From Cryobacterium soli (GTDB lineage: Bacteria; Actinomycetota; Actinomycetes; Actinomycetales; Microbacteriaceae), in the NCBI RefSeq assembly GCF_003611035.1, contig NZ_CP030033.1, positions 1 to 64,000 on the forward strand: 64,000 nucleotides of DNA, given 5' to 3'. The notes below the pieces were generated by a model. The model searched no databases. It saw nothing but the letters and a program-made list of their open reading frames with translations, and was not told the DNA's origin. Shown here piece after piece: positions 33,832 through 42,148 of the stretch (position 1 is its first letter; each line of letters opens with the position of its first letter). Both the position numbers and the translations under genes were made by a program.

Positions 33832-34320
33832 ATGCGCATCCACATCGCCACCGACCACGCCGGACTCGACTTCAGCAAGCACCTGATCAGCCACCTGGGC
33901 GACGCCGGCCACGAGGTCGTCGACCACGGACCGACGAGCTACGAACCACTCGACGACTACCCGGCGTTCTGCATCAGCGCCGCAGCTGCCGTGGTGGCCG
34001 ACCAGGCCGCGGGCGTCGACGCCCTCGGTGTGGTGTTCGGCGGGTCGGGCAACGGCGAGCAGATCGCGGCGAACAAGGTGCGCGGCGCGCGCGCCGCCCT
34101 GGTCTGGAACCAGGCGACGGCCGTGCTGGCCCGCGAGCACAACAACGCCAACCTGATCGCGATCGGCGCCCGCCAGCACCCCATCGACGATGTCATCGCC
34201 TTCATCGACACCTTCGTGGCCACGCCGTTCCCCGGCGAGGAGCGCCACCAGCGCCGGATCGACCAGCTGGCCGAGTACGAGCTCACCGGCAGCATCGCCG
34301 GCACCGTGCTCGACCGCTGA
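33832..34320 (+). CDS. rpiB: Ribose-5-phosphate isomerase B
   Basis: A 162-residue isomerase interconverting ribose 5-phosphate and ribulose 5-phosphate. RIHIATDHAGLDFSKHL contains the phosphate-binding region, DYPAFC and GVVFGGSGNGEQIAANKV the active-site loop, and REHNNANLIAIGAR the conserved helix. As in other actinobacterial RpiB the base position near DYPAF has Cys available two residues later. It precedes the glycosylase gene in the same direction. Confidence 0.94.
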   Translation: MRIHIATDHAGLDFSKHLISHLGDAGHEVVDHGPTSYEPLDDYPAFCISAAAAVVADQAAGVDALGVVFGGSGNGEQIAANKVRGARAALVWNQATAVLAREHNNANLIAIGARQHPIDDVIAFIDTFVATPFPGEERHQRRIDQLAEYELTGSIAGTVLDR

Positions 34321-34387
34321 CAGCCGAGCAGGTAGGCGACACGCCGCACACACGCAGAGCCACCGATCCATAACGAGGAGCGTCGCC

Positions 34388-35404
34388 GTGCCAGAGGGAC
34401 ATTCGGTCCACCGCATCACCCGTCAGTTCGCGCGTAACTTCGTGGGCCGCCGGGTCTCGCTATCGAGCCCGCAGGGCCGGTTCGCCGCCGGGGCTGCGCA
34501 GCTGGACGGCCATGTCATGACGGATGCCAGGGCGGTGGGCAAACAGATGTTCCTGGAGTTCGACAACGGCCTGTGGCTGCGCGTGCACCTGGGCATGTAC
34601 GGTGCCTGGGACTTCGCGGGCGACATCATCATGGACGCCACCATCGCCTCGAGCAACGGCCGGATGGGGCAGACCAACCAGCGCGGCACCGATCTCGGCG
34701 CCGGGGCGGGCCCTGACCAGACCGCCGGCCCGGTGCTGGACTCCGCCGGCGAGAACTCGCTGCACAGCATCGGCGCGCCCCGGCGCACACGCGTGCGCAT
34801 GGCCGAGCAGGAACGTGAGATCGACCAGCTCGAGACCTTCCCGCCCGAACCGGTCGGGCAGGTGCGGGTGCGCCTGCTCACCGACACGGTGTCGGCGGAC
34901 CTGCGCGGGCCCACCGCGTGCGAGGTGCTCGACCCGGCCCAGGTGGATGCGGTGATGAACCGGCTCGGCCCCGACCCCCAGCTGGACGACACTCCCGAAG
35001 CCGAGCAGCGGTTCGTGGACACCGTGCGCAAGAAGCCCACCCGGATCGGCCTGCTCCTGATGGACCAGTCCGTCGTCAGCGGCATCGGGAACGTCTACCG
35101 GGCCGAGCTGCTGTTCCGGGCCAAGATCAACCCGCACGCGCCCGGCAAGTCCCTCAGCGAGGAGAGCCTGCGCGCCCTCTGGCGGGACTGGGCGCATCTG
35201 CTGGCCATCGGCGTGGCCACCGGGCAGATGATGACCATGGACGACCTCGACGGTGACGCCTATGTGCTCGCGATGAAGAACCGGGCCGACCGGCACTGGG
35301 TCTACAAGCGCGAGGGGCTGCCCTGCCGGGTCTGCGGCACCCACATCACCCTCGAGGAGATGGGCGCCCGCAAGCTCTACTACTGTCCCTCCTGCCAGGC
35401 CTGA
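34388..35404 (+). CDS. Fpg/Nei family DNA glycosylase
   Basis: A 338-residue base excision repair enzyme starting at GTG 34388 behind GAGGAG. The mature N-terminus is Pro-Glu (PEGHSVHRI), where the proline acts as nucleophile and the glutamate as acid. The helix-two-turn-helix DQSVVSGIGNVYRAELLF and C-terminal zinc finger CRVCGTHITLEEM...YYCPSC are intact. A 100-residue insert in the first domain is rich in Gly and Thr. It likely removes oxidised bases; Nei versus Fpg type cannot be decided. Confidence 0.92.
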   Translation: MPEGHSVHRITRQFARNFVGRRVSLSSPQGRFAAGAAQLDGHVMTDARAVGKQMFLEFDNGLWLRVHLGMYGAWDFAGDIIMDATIASSNGRMGQTNQRGTDLGAGAGPDQTAGPVLDSAGENSLHSIGAPRRTRVRMAEQEREIDQLETFPPEPVGQVRVRLLTDTVSADLRGPTACEVLDPAQVDAVMNRLGPDPQLDDTPEAEQRFVDTVRKKPTRIGLLLMDQSVVSGIGNVYRAELLFRAKINPHAPGKSLSEESLRALWRDWAHLLAIGVATGQMMTMDDLDGDAYVLAMKNRADRHWVYKREGLPCRVCGTHITLEEMGARKLYYCPSCQA

Positions 35405-35452
35405 CCTGCCGCATCCGCCGCCGACCCCACACCGCATCCCAGGAGCCAGCCC

Positions 35453-36172
35453 GTGAGAACCAATCCCAGCTTCGCCCTCGACCAGGTCGACGAGGTGCGG
35501 CACCTGATCGAGGAGCACCCGTGGGTCACCCTGGTCAGCCACACCGACGGCGGCGAGCTCGTGGCGTCGCACTATCCGGTGATCCTCGACCCGACCGCGG
35601 CCGCCGACGAGATCGTGCTACTCAGCCACGTAGGCCGTCCGGACGAGCAACTGCACGAACTCGGCGCACATGAGCTGCTCGTGATCGTGCAGGGCCCGCA
35701 CGGCTACATCTCCCCGGGCTGGTACGACGCCCGGCCGGCCGTTCCCACCTGGAATTTCGTCAGCGCGCACCTGCACGGCACCCCGGAGATCCTCTCGGAC
35801 GCCGAGAACCTCGGTGTGCTTGCCGCCCTGGTCGACCACTTCGAAGACCGCATGCCAGAGCCGCGCCGCATGAACGGCACCGTCGAGAACGCCGACTACG
35901 CCGCGCGCATCGTCTCCGGCACGGTCGGGTTCCGCCTGCGGGTCACCCGGTTCACGGCCAAGGAGAAGATGAGCCAGAACAAGCCGGCCGAGACGCTCGA
36001 GCGCATCATCACCGAACTCGACGGCGACGGCCCGTTCGCCAGCCCGGCCCTGGCCGCCCGGATGCGCCGCGCCCGCGACCGGGCGACGGCCGAGCAGCGT
36101 TTGCCGGAGCAGGGTTCACCGGAGCCGCGGTTCCCGGAGCAGCGCGCATCCGACACCCGGTCCGCCGAATGA
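35453..36172 (+). CDS. FMN-binding negative transcriptional regulator, PaiB family
   Basis: A 239-residue PaiB-family protein: HPWVTLVSHTDGGELVASHYPV forms the flavin-binding split barrel, followed by GPHGYISPGWYDARPAVPTWNFVSAHLHG, which holds the conserved tryptophans and histidines, and TRFTAKEKMSQNKPAE. In Bacillus PaiB represses sporulation and protease genes with PaiA; no paiA is next to it here. The final 35 residues are an Arg/Pro/Glu tail made of 15-bp repeats. Its stop overlaps the amidohydrolase start (ATGA). Confidence 0.88.
   Translation: MRTNPSFALDQVDEVRHLIEEHPWVTLVSHTDGGELVASHYPVILDPTAAADEIVLLSHVGRPDEQLHELGAHELLVIVQGPHGYISPGWYDARPAVPTWNFVSAHLHGTPEILSDAENLGVLAALVDHFEDRMPEPRRMNGTVENADYAARIVSGTVGFRLRVTRFTAKEKMSQNKPAETLERIITELDGDGPFASPALAARMRRARDRATAEQRLPEQGSPEPRFPEQRASDTRSAE
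36092..36151 (+). repeat. 15-bp degenerate tandem repeat, 4 units, at paiB-like 3' end
   Basis: GAGCAGCGTTTGCCG, GAGCAGGGTTCACCG, GAGCCGCGGTTCCCG and GAGCAGCGCGCATCC, encoding EQRLP, EQGSP, EPRFP, EQRAS at the C-terminus of the PaiB-family protein. Confidence 0.85.
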
Positions 36173-37668
36173 GCCTGATCCTCCGCAACGGCCGGCTGCC
36201 GGGCAGTGACGACCTTGTCGACGTGCGCATAGACAACGGTCTCATCACCTCGATCGGCTATCTTGCGCACGCCGACGCCGACGCCGACGCCGCCGCTGCG
36301 ATCCGCACCGTCGACCTCGCCGAACGGTGGATCATCCCGGGGCTCTGGGACAACCACGTGCACTTCAGCCAGTGGGCGCAGACCTCGAGGCGGCTGGACG
36401 TGTCCGAGGCGACCAGCGCCGCCGACGCCGCCCGGTTGGTGGCCGACCGGCTCGCGGCCCTGGCGACCCTCCCGACGGCAGGCGATCAGGACCGGCTCGT
36501 CGGCTTCGGCTTCCGGGACGGCCTCTGGCCGGATACACCCACCAGCTCCCTGCTCGACGCGGCGTCCGGCCCCGTGCCGGTGGTCCTGGTCAGCGGCGAC
36601 CTGCACAGCTGCTGGCTGAACTCGGCCGCTCTGGCCGTATACGGCTTCATCGGCCACCAAACCGGTCTGTTGCGTGAGGACGACGCCTTCGCGGTGGAGC
36701 GCGCCATCGACAACGTGCCCGATGCCGACCTCGACGCCTGGGCGGAGGAAGCAGCCCGGGCCGCGGCCGCTCGCGGCGTGGTGGGCATCGTCGACCTGGA
36801 GATGACCTGGAACCTCGATGTGTGGCGGCGCCGGATGGCCGCGGGGCACGACCAGCTGCGTGTGGACTTCGGCCTGTACACCCACCATCTCGACGACGCG
36901 ATCGAGCAGGGTCTCATCAGCGGCCAGGTGATCGAGGGTACCGGGGGACTCCTCACGGTTGGCCCCTACAAGGTGATCACCGACGGCTCCCTGAACACCC
37001 GCACCGCCTACTGCTTCGACGCGTACCCGGGGCTCACCGGTGAGCACGACCGCGGCATGCTGACGGTGCCTGCCGATGAGCTCAGGACGCAGATGCGCCG
37101 GGCCCACGCCGCGGGCATCCGCCCTGCCGTGCACGCCATCGGCGACAGTGCCAACAGCCTCGCGCTCGACGCCTTCGAGGCCGTCGGCTGCACGGGCAGC
37201 ATCGAACACGCCCAACTCCTCACCGAGGCCGATGTGGCCCGGTTCGCCCGGTTGGGCGTGACCGCGAGCGTGCAGCCGGAGCATGCCCTCGACGACCGCG
37301 ACGTGGCCGACCGGTACTGGGCCGGACGCACCGATCGCGCCTTCAGGCTCGCCGACCTGCTGGCCGCGGGCGTCACCCTGGCGCTCGGCTCCGATGCGCC
37401 CGTCGCGCCGCTCGATCCGTGGTTGGCCATCGCCGCCGCCGTCGGACGCACCCGCGGCGACCGCGCCGCGTGGCACCCCGACCAGGCGATCTCACGGCAG
37501 GCCGCGCTGGCGGCATCCGCCCGGGGTCGGCACGCCATCGCCGTCGGGCAGCCGGCCGACCTCGCGATCTGCGGGATCGACCCGTTCGTCGCCTCGATCG
37601 CAGATCTCCGCCGGATGCCCGTGGCTGCGACCCTGCTCGGCGGCCGGTTCACCCACGACACGCTGTAG
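36169..37668 (+). CDS. Amidohydrolase family protein (YtcJ-like)
   Basis: A 499-residue metal-dependent hydrolase. WDNHVHF is the HxH metal site, KVITDGSLNTRTAY and AIGDSANSLALDAF follow in the barrel, and GSDAPVAPLDPW holds the late metal aspartate. This order is that of YtcJ/N-substituted formamide deformylase-like amidohydrolases; the substrate is not predictable. It overlaps the paiB-like gene by 4 bp and is co-translated. A six-base GACGCC run near the start encodes an Ala-Asp repeat. Confidence 0.87.
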   Translation: MSLILRNGRLPGSDDLVDVRIDNGLITSIGYLAHADADADAAAAIRTVDLAERWIIPGLWDNHVHFSQWAQTSRRLDVSEATSAADAARLVADRLAALATLPTAGDQDRLVGFGFRDGLWPDTPTSSLLDAASGPVPVVLVSGDLHSCWLNSAALAVYGFIGHQTGLLREDDAFAVERAIDNVPDADLDAWAEEAARAAAARGVVGIVDLEMTWNLDVWRRRMAAGHDQLRVDFGLYTHHLDDAIEQGLISGQVIEGTGGLLTVGPYKVITDGSLNTRTAYCFDAYPGLTGEHDRGMLTVPADELRTQMRRAHAAGIRPAVHAIGDSANSLALDAFEAVGCTGSIEHAQLLTEADVARFARLGVTASVQPEHALDDRDVADRYWAGRTDRAFRLADLLAAGVTLALGSDAPVAPLDPWLAIAAAVGRTRGDRAAWHPDQAISRQAALAASARGRHAIAVGQPADLAICGIDPFVASIADLRRMPVAATLLGGRFTHDTL

Positions 37669-37695
37669 GTCACGCCCGGACGAATCCGGTGCGCT

Positions 37696-37714
37696 GGTCG
37701 AGCCTGTCGAGACC
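37696..37714 (+). repeat. Single arm of REP-like palindrome, after amidohydrolase
   Basis: GGTCGAGCCTGTCGAGACC, itself partly palindromic, 28 bp after the amidohydrolase stop. The second arm seen at the other two copies is missing. Confidence 0.75.
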
Positions 37715-37815
37715 CCGTGACGTGCGTGTGTGTCGTGCCTGCGGGGGATAACCCCCAGCCCGATCCGGCGGCTGGGGGGATGGGCGACGTCTGCGCCGCC
37801 GGGCACGCTGGAACC

Positions 37816-39465
37816 ATGACGAACGACACGCTCAACTCCGCGGACAGCCCAGCCGGTTCCGGCCCCGGTGACACCCCCGACATCATCACCGACAGCACCA
37901 CTGACAGCACCACCGACAGCACCACCGACAGCACCACTGACAGCACCACCGACAGCACGACCGATCGCAACACAGAAAGCCTGAACTCTGCCACGCTGGG
38001 CTTCGTGCAGCCCGCCAGCGATCCGTCTACCACTCCGACCGGCGCTCCGTCCGGCATGTCGTCCGGCAACCCGGCGGGCAACAACGCCGGCAGAGCGCCC
38101 GCAGACGCTGACACTCTGTCGACCGCTGGACGCGGGTACCTCGGCCTGTGGTCGAAAACACCGCGGGAGCTGGGCTTCCTGCTGCCGACCCTGCCCGTGG
38201 TCGTCGTCGCCTTCTCGGTCCTCGTGACCCTCTTCTCCACCGGCCTGAGCCTGGTTGCCCTCTTCGTGGGCCTGTTCATCGTCGTGGCCGCCCTGTACGC
38301 CGCGCGCGGCTTCGGGGTCGTCGAACTCACCCGGCTGCGCTGGGCGGGCCGCCCCGCCATCACCGCCCCGCAGTGGACCCCGCGGGGCGAGCCGGCCACG
38401 CCGCTACGAGCCATCCTCGGCCCGCTGGTGTCGGGGCACTACTGGCTCTACCTGCTGCACGGCATGGTCGTGAACTTCATCGTCGGCGTCGTGTCCTGGT
38501 CGCTCACCATTGTCTGGGTGTCCGGCGCGCTCGGCGGGCTCACCTACTGGCTCTGGAGCTGGTCGTTGCCGGCCGACACCGACTCCGTGGGGCTCTACGG
38601 CCTGTGGACCGGAGCCTACGGTCCGGGCAGCACGCAGAACCTGGCCGCCGACAACATCGTGAACGCCGCACTGGGCCTCGCCTTCCTGCTCACCCTCCCG
38701 TTCGTCACCCGGGCGTTGGTCATGATGCACCAGGGCATCGCCGTCGTGATGCTGGGCGCGTGGTCGTCCGAGGCTCTTCAGCGCGAGGTCGCCGACCTCA
38801 GTGCCTCGCGCGGTGCCGCGGTCTCGGCCGAGGACCAGTCGCTCCGCCGGCTCGAGCGCGACATCCACGACGGCCCGCAGCAGCGCCTGGTGCGCCTGCA
38901 GATGGACCTCGCCAGCGCCGAACGCCGTCTCGACGATGACCCCGAGGCCGCCCGGCGTCTGCTGGTGGAGGCCAGGGATCAGGCCAGGGACACGCTCGAG
39001 GAGTTGCGGGCGCTGTCCCGCGGGCTCGTGCCGCCGATCCTGCAGGACCGCGGACTGATCGTCGCCCTGGAGTCCCTCGCGGCCCGCAGCACGGTCCCCG
39101 TGCAGCTGGAACTCCTGGTGGACCGGGACCTGCGGCTGCCCTCCGAGATCGAACGCAACGCATACTTCATCGCCGCTGAGCTGCTCACCAATGTGGCCAA
39201 GCATGCCGGGGCCACGACCGCCCGGCTGCACCTCGAGCTGCGCCGGGTGCCGGAGGACGACTCGACCTGGCTGGACCTCTGGGTGATCGACAACGGTCAC
39301 GGCGGCGCGGTGCTGCAGGGCGGCCACGGCCTGGCGGGTCTCGACGAGCGCCTGCGCGGCCTGCGCGGGGTGCTGTCGGTGCGGAGCCCCGCCGGCGGGC
39401 CCACCGCGGTCGGCGCGCACATCCCCTTGGTCAGCGAACTGCGCGGTTCGATTGTGAGTCCGTGA
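37816..39465 (+). CDS. Two-component sensor histidine kinase (HisKA_3 type)
   Basis: A 549-residue kinase. Residues 1-100 are a disordered, Thr/Ser/Asp-rich region containing six TDST repeats (about 26-49). Then come four or more hydrophobic segments of a sensor domain (RELGFLLPTLPVVVVAFSVL onward). The phosphoacceptor is His351 in ERDIHDGPQQRL, with the ATPase domain ending VIDNGHGG and GHGLAGLDERL. This is the LiaS/DesK-like class. It is followed immediately by its response regulator. Signal unknown. Confidence 0.9.
   Translation: MTNDTLNSADSPAGSGPGDTPDIITDSTTDSTTDSTTDSTTDSTTDSTTDRNTESLNSATLGFVQPASDPSTTPTGAPSGMSSGNPAGNNAGRAPADADTLSTAGRGYLGLWSKTPRELGFLLPTLPVVVVAFSVLVTLFSTGLSLVALFVGLFIVVAALYAARGFGVVELTRLRWAGRPAITAPQWTPRGEPATPLRAILGPLVSGHYWLYLLHGMVVNFIVGVVSWSLTIVWVSGALGGLTYWLWSWSLPADTDSVGLYGLWTGAYGPGSTQNLAADNIVNAALGLAFLLTLPFVTRALVMMHQGIAVVMLGAWSSEALQREVADLSASRGAAVSAEDQSLRRLERDIHDGPQQRLVRLQMDLASAERRLDDDPEAARRLLVEARDQARDTLEELRALSRGLVPPILQDRGLIVALESLAARSTVPVQLELLVDRDLRLPSEIERNAYFIAAELLTNVAKHAGATTARLHLELRRVPEDDSTWLDLWVIDNGHGGAVLQGGHGLAGLDERLRGLRGVLSVRSPAGGPTAVGAHIPLVSELRGSIVSP
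37891..37962 (+). repeat. 12-bp tandem repeat, 6 units, in sensor kinase N-terminus
   Basis: Six units of GACAGCACCACY/GACAGCACGACC encoding (D)STT repeats. The only clear in-frame array in the window with a 12-bp rather than a 15-bp period. Confidence 0.92.
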
Positions 39466-39527
39466 CGGCGCTCAGGACCGCCGTCCATCCCGAGGTCTCA
39501 CGCCTCCGGGACCCGTATCCTGAGGGC

Positions 39528-40208
39528 ATGAGCTCCCTCCAGCACCCGCACCAGGCCCCGTCCCCACGACTGCGCCTGGTGCTGGCCGAGGACTCGGTCC
39601 TGCTGCGCGAGGGGCTGGTGCGCCTGTTCGCCGAGGCCGGCTTCGACACCGTCGCCGCGTACGGTGATGCCGACACGCTGCTGGCCGAGGTGGACCGGCT
39701 GAGGCCCGACCTGGCCGTGCTCGATGTGCGGATGCCCCCGACCTTCCGCGACGAGGGCGTGCGGGCGGCGATCGAATTGCGCAGGCGGCAGCCGGGCATC
39801 GGCATCCTGCTGCTCAGCCAGTACGTCGAGGGCACCTATGTGCAGGAGCTGCTCGCCTCGGGCGAGGGCGGACTGGGCTACCTGCTCAAGGACCGGGTGG
39901 CCTCTCTCGACGAGTTGCAGGATGCCGTCTCCCGGGTTAGCGCAGGCGGCACGGTGCTCGATCCGCAGGTGGTTCGGGAGTTGCTCGCCCGGCGCAGCAA
40001 CCCGCTGGCCGCTCTCACTCCCCGGGAACGGGACGTGCTGGGGCTGATGGCGGAGGGCCGCACCAATGTCGGCATCGCTGAACGCTTGGTGATCGGGGTC
40101 GGCGCGGTGGAGAAGAACGTCACCGCGATCTTCCAGAAGCTCGGGCTGGACGACACGGGCTCCGACCACCGCCGGGTGCTGGCGGTGCTGGCCTTCCTCC
40201 AGGCCTGA
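39528..40208 (+). CDS. Response regulator, NarL/LuxR type
   Basis: A 226-residue regulator from ATG 39528. The receiver domain starts at LRLVLAEDSVLLREGLVR, with phospho-acceptor Asp66 in LAVLDVRMPP and the lysine in YLLKDRV; the DNA-binding domain has LTPRERDVLGLMAEGRTNVGIAERL. An in-frame GTG at 39462 overlaps the kinase stop and would add 22 residues; this is possible because it would couple translation. It is the partner of the upstream kinase. Confidence 0.92.
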   Translation: MSSLQHPHQAPSPRLRLVLAEDSVLLREGLVRLFAEAGFDTVAAYGDADTLLAEVDRLRPDLAVLDVRMPPTFRDEGVRAAIELRRRQPGIGILLLSQYVEGTYVQELLASGEGGLGYLLKDRVASLDELQDAVSRVSAGGTVLDPQVVRELLARRSNPLAALTPRERDVLGLMAEGRTNVGIAERLVIGVGAVEKNVTAIFQKLGLDDTGSDHRRVLAVLAFLQA

Positions 40209-40248
40209 CCCGGCACCCCTCCCGGCTATTGCGCTGTATCGCGCCCAC

Positions 40249-40965
40249 TCAGTGTGGGGGAGACGGGAACAGGGGCGTGTAGCGGCGCCAGAAGTCGTAG
40301 TACCGGCCAGCCCCCACCGCGATCGAGCCGGCAAGGAAGCCCAGCCCGCCGAGGACCGAGACGGCCAGCACGAACCCGAGGGACCAGCCCAGCCCCAGGG
40401 CGATACCGGCCAGGAGCAAGCCGAGCAGGGTGGCATTCACTGTGAAGATGAACACCATGCTGCTGCCCAGGACCTGGCTGAGGCTCCGTGGTCGGGCGCC
40501 GAGAAAGTAGTAGGTGGTCTGCGACCCGGGCCGGTCGTCGAAAGGGGACGTCATCAGATAGGGCGCCACCCCCGGGTCCAGGTCCACGTAGGCCGCGCGC
40601 AACCGGTTCATCGCCAGCACATAGGCAAGGTCTTCCATGCTCACATTGGTCACCCGCACTTGGGTGAGGATGCCCACCACCAGGATGATGCCCAGCACCG
40701 TGAGCGCGAAGCCGGGGAAGCCCGCCTCGAAGTCGGTGGCCTGCCCGGCCAGCGCCAGGCTCACCAACCCCGCTGAGACCAGGGTGAGAAATATGCTGAT
40801 GCGGGTGAGTACCTCGCCTTGCGTCGTGCTGCGGGACGCCAAGAGGCTCCAGTGCTCGGTGGCGAGCAGTTGGGCGCGCACCGCCGGGGGAACCCCGGAA
40901 CTCGGGGCCCCGGAGCTCGGCGGCTCGGGTGTCGGCGCTCTCGACGCCGGTTCCTCGTCGGGCAT
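40249..40965 (-). CDS. Unrecognised membrane protein
   Basis: A 238-residue protein from ATG 40965. About 40 residues of Pro/Ser/Ala-rich cytoplasmic leader precede two pairs of hydrophobic segments (around 65-115 and 175-220). The cytoplasmic loop contains VRVTNVSMEDLAYVLAMNRLR and YYFLGARPRSLSQVLGSS. It resembles actinobacterial membrane proteins of unknown role. Its upstream region is filled by a 15-bp repeat array. Confidence 0.72.
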   Translation of the reverse strand: MPDEEPASRAPTPEPPSSGAPSSGVPPAVRAQLLATEHWSLLASRSTTQGEVLTRISIFLTLVSAGLVSLALAGQATDFEAGFPGFALTVLGIILVVGILTQVRVTNVSMEDLAYVLAMNRLRAAYVDLDPGVAPYLMTSPFDDRPGSQTTYYFLGARPRSLSQVLGSSMVFIFTVNATLLGLLLAGIALGLGWSLGFVLAVSVLGGLGFLAGSIAVGAGRYYDFWRRYTPLFPSPPH

Positions 40966-40993
40966 GCAGCCATAGTGCCCCGCATCCGTCCCG

Positions 40994-41128
40994 CCGCACA
41001 GTGTCAGTCCGCACAGCGTGCGTGCGCGCAGTGTCGTTCCGCACAGTGGCGTTCCGCGCAGCGTCATTCCGCGCAGTGTCCGTGCGCACAGAGTTGTTTC
41101 GCACAGTGTCGTTCCGCACAGTGTCAGG
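40994..41128. repeat. 15-bp degenerate tandem repeat, 9 units, in divergent promoter region
   Basis: Nine consecutive 15-bp units, 40994-41128, with consensus CCGCACAGTGTCGTT (variants include CCGCGCAGCGTCATT and GCGCACAGAGTTGTT). It fills most of the 193-bp gap between the leftward membrane protein gene and the rightward ldh gene. Confidence 0.92.
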
Positions 41129-41158
41129 GGCCGCTCGGGGATGGAGGACACTAGGACC

Positions 41159-42145
41159 ATGAGTGTGATTGAGAACTCCAAACTGGCCATCGTCGGTGCC
41201 GGTGCCGTTGGCACCTCGCTGGCCTACGCCGCCCTGATCCGCGAATCGGCCCGCGAGGTGGCCCTGTACGACATCAACTCCACCAAGGTCGCCGCCGAGG
41301 TGCTCGACCTCGCGCACGGCACCCAATTCACCGGCGCGTCCCGGGTCACCGGCGGCGACGACCTCGATGTGGTCAGCGATGCCAACGTCGTGGTGATCAC
41401 TGCCGGCGCCCGCCAGCACCCCGGCCAGTCGCGGCTGGAGATGGCCGGCGTGAATGTGGAGATCCTCCGCGACCTGATGCCCAAGCTCGTCGAGCGGGCC
41501 CCGGACGCCATCTTCGTGCTCGTCACGAACCCCGTCGACGTGCTCGCTGTGGCCGCCCAGCAGTTCAGCGGCCTGCCGCCGGCCCGGGTATTCGGCTCCG
41601 GCACGGTGCTTGACTCGTCCCGGCTGCGCTGGATGCTCTCCGAGCGTGTCGGCGTGGCGATCTCCAATGTGCACGCCCTCATCGTCGGCGAACACGGTGA
41701 CTCCGAGTTCCCGCTCTGGTCGCAGGCCCGGATCGGCCCGATCTCCCTGGCCGACTGGATGCTGACCCGGAGCACAGGCGGCTCCGGCTCGTCGTCAGGG
41801 TCGGTGCCGTTCACCGAGGCCGAGTTCGAGTCGATCGCCGAGGACGTGAAGAACGCCGCCTACCGGGTGATCGAGGGCAAGGGAGCGACCAACTACGCCA
41901 TCGGCCTGTCCGGTGCCCGCATCGTCGAGGCGGTTCTGCGCGACGAGGGCGCGATCCTGCCGGTCAGTTCGGTGCTCACCGACTATCGCGGCGTGAGCGG
42001 GGTGGCGCTCTCGGTTCCGAGCGTCATCGACGCCAGCGGGATCGCCCGCGTCATCGATGTGCCCTTCTCGCCCAAGGAGCAGGCCTTGTTCGAACACTCG
42101 GCAGCAACACTGCGCGCGTCCCTCGACACCCTCGGATTGGCCTGA
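41159..42145 (+). CDS. ldh: L-lactate dehydrogenase
   Basis: A 328-residue NAD-dependent dehydrogenase. The Rossmann motif is IVGAGAVGTSLAYA, with DINSTKVAAEVLDLAHG; catalytic residues are in VLVTNPVDVL, DSSRLRWM and the HGDSE segment GEHGDSEFPLW, with the histidine. The substrate loop ITAGARQHPGQSRLE has Gln-Ser-Arg, consistent with lactate rather than malate (malate enzymes have Arg where LDH has Gln). ATG 41159 is chosen; an in-frame ATG at 41141 is possible. The gene lies directly downstream of a 15-bp repeat array. Confidence 0.93.
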   Translation: MSVIENSKLAIVGAGAVGTSLAYAALIRESAREVALYDINSTKVAAEVLDLAHGTQFTGASRVTGGDDLDVVSDANVVVITAGARQHPGQSRLEMAGVNVEILRDLMPKLVERAPDAIFVLVTNPVDVLAVAAQQFSGLPPARVFGSGTVLDSSRLRWMLSERVGVAISNVHALIVGEHGDSEFPLWSQARIGPISLADWMLTRSTGGSGSSSGSVPFTEAEFESIAEDVKNAAYRVIEGKGATNYAIGLSGARIVEAVLRDEGAILPVSSVLTDYRGVSGVALSVPSVIDASGIARVIDVPFSPKEQALFEHSAATLRASLDTLGLA

Positions 42146-42148
42146 CCC

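Noticed and set aside
40994..41128. The nine-unit array considered as a CRISPR
   Set aside because: Units are contiguous with no spacers, 15 bp is too short for a CRISPR repeat, and no cas gene is present.
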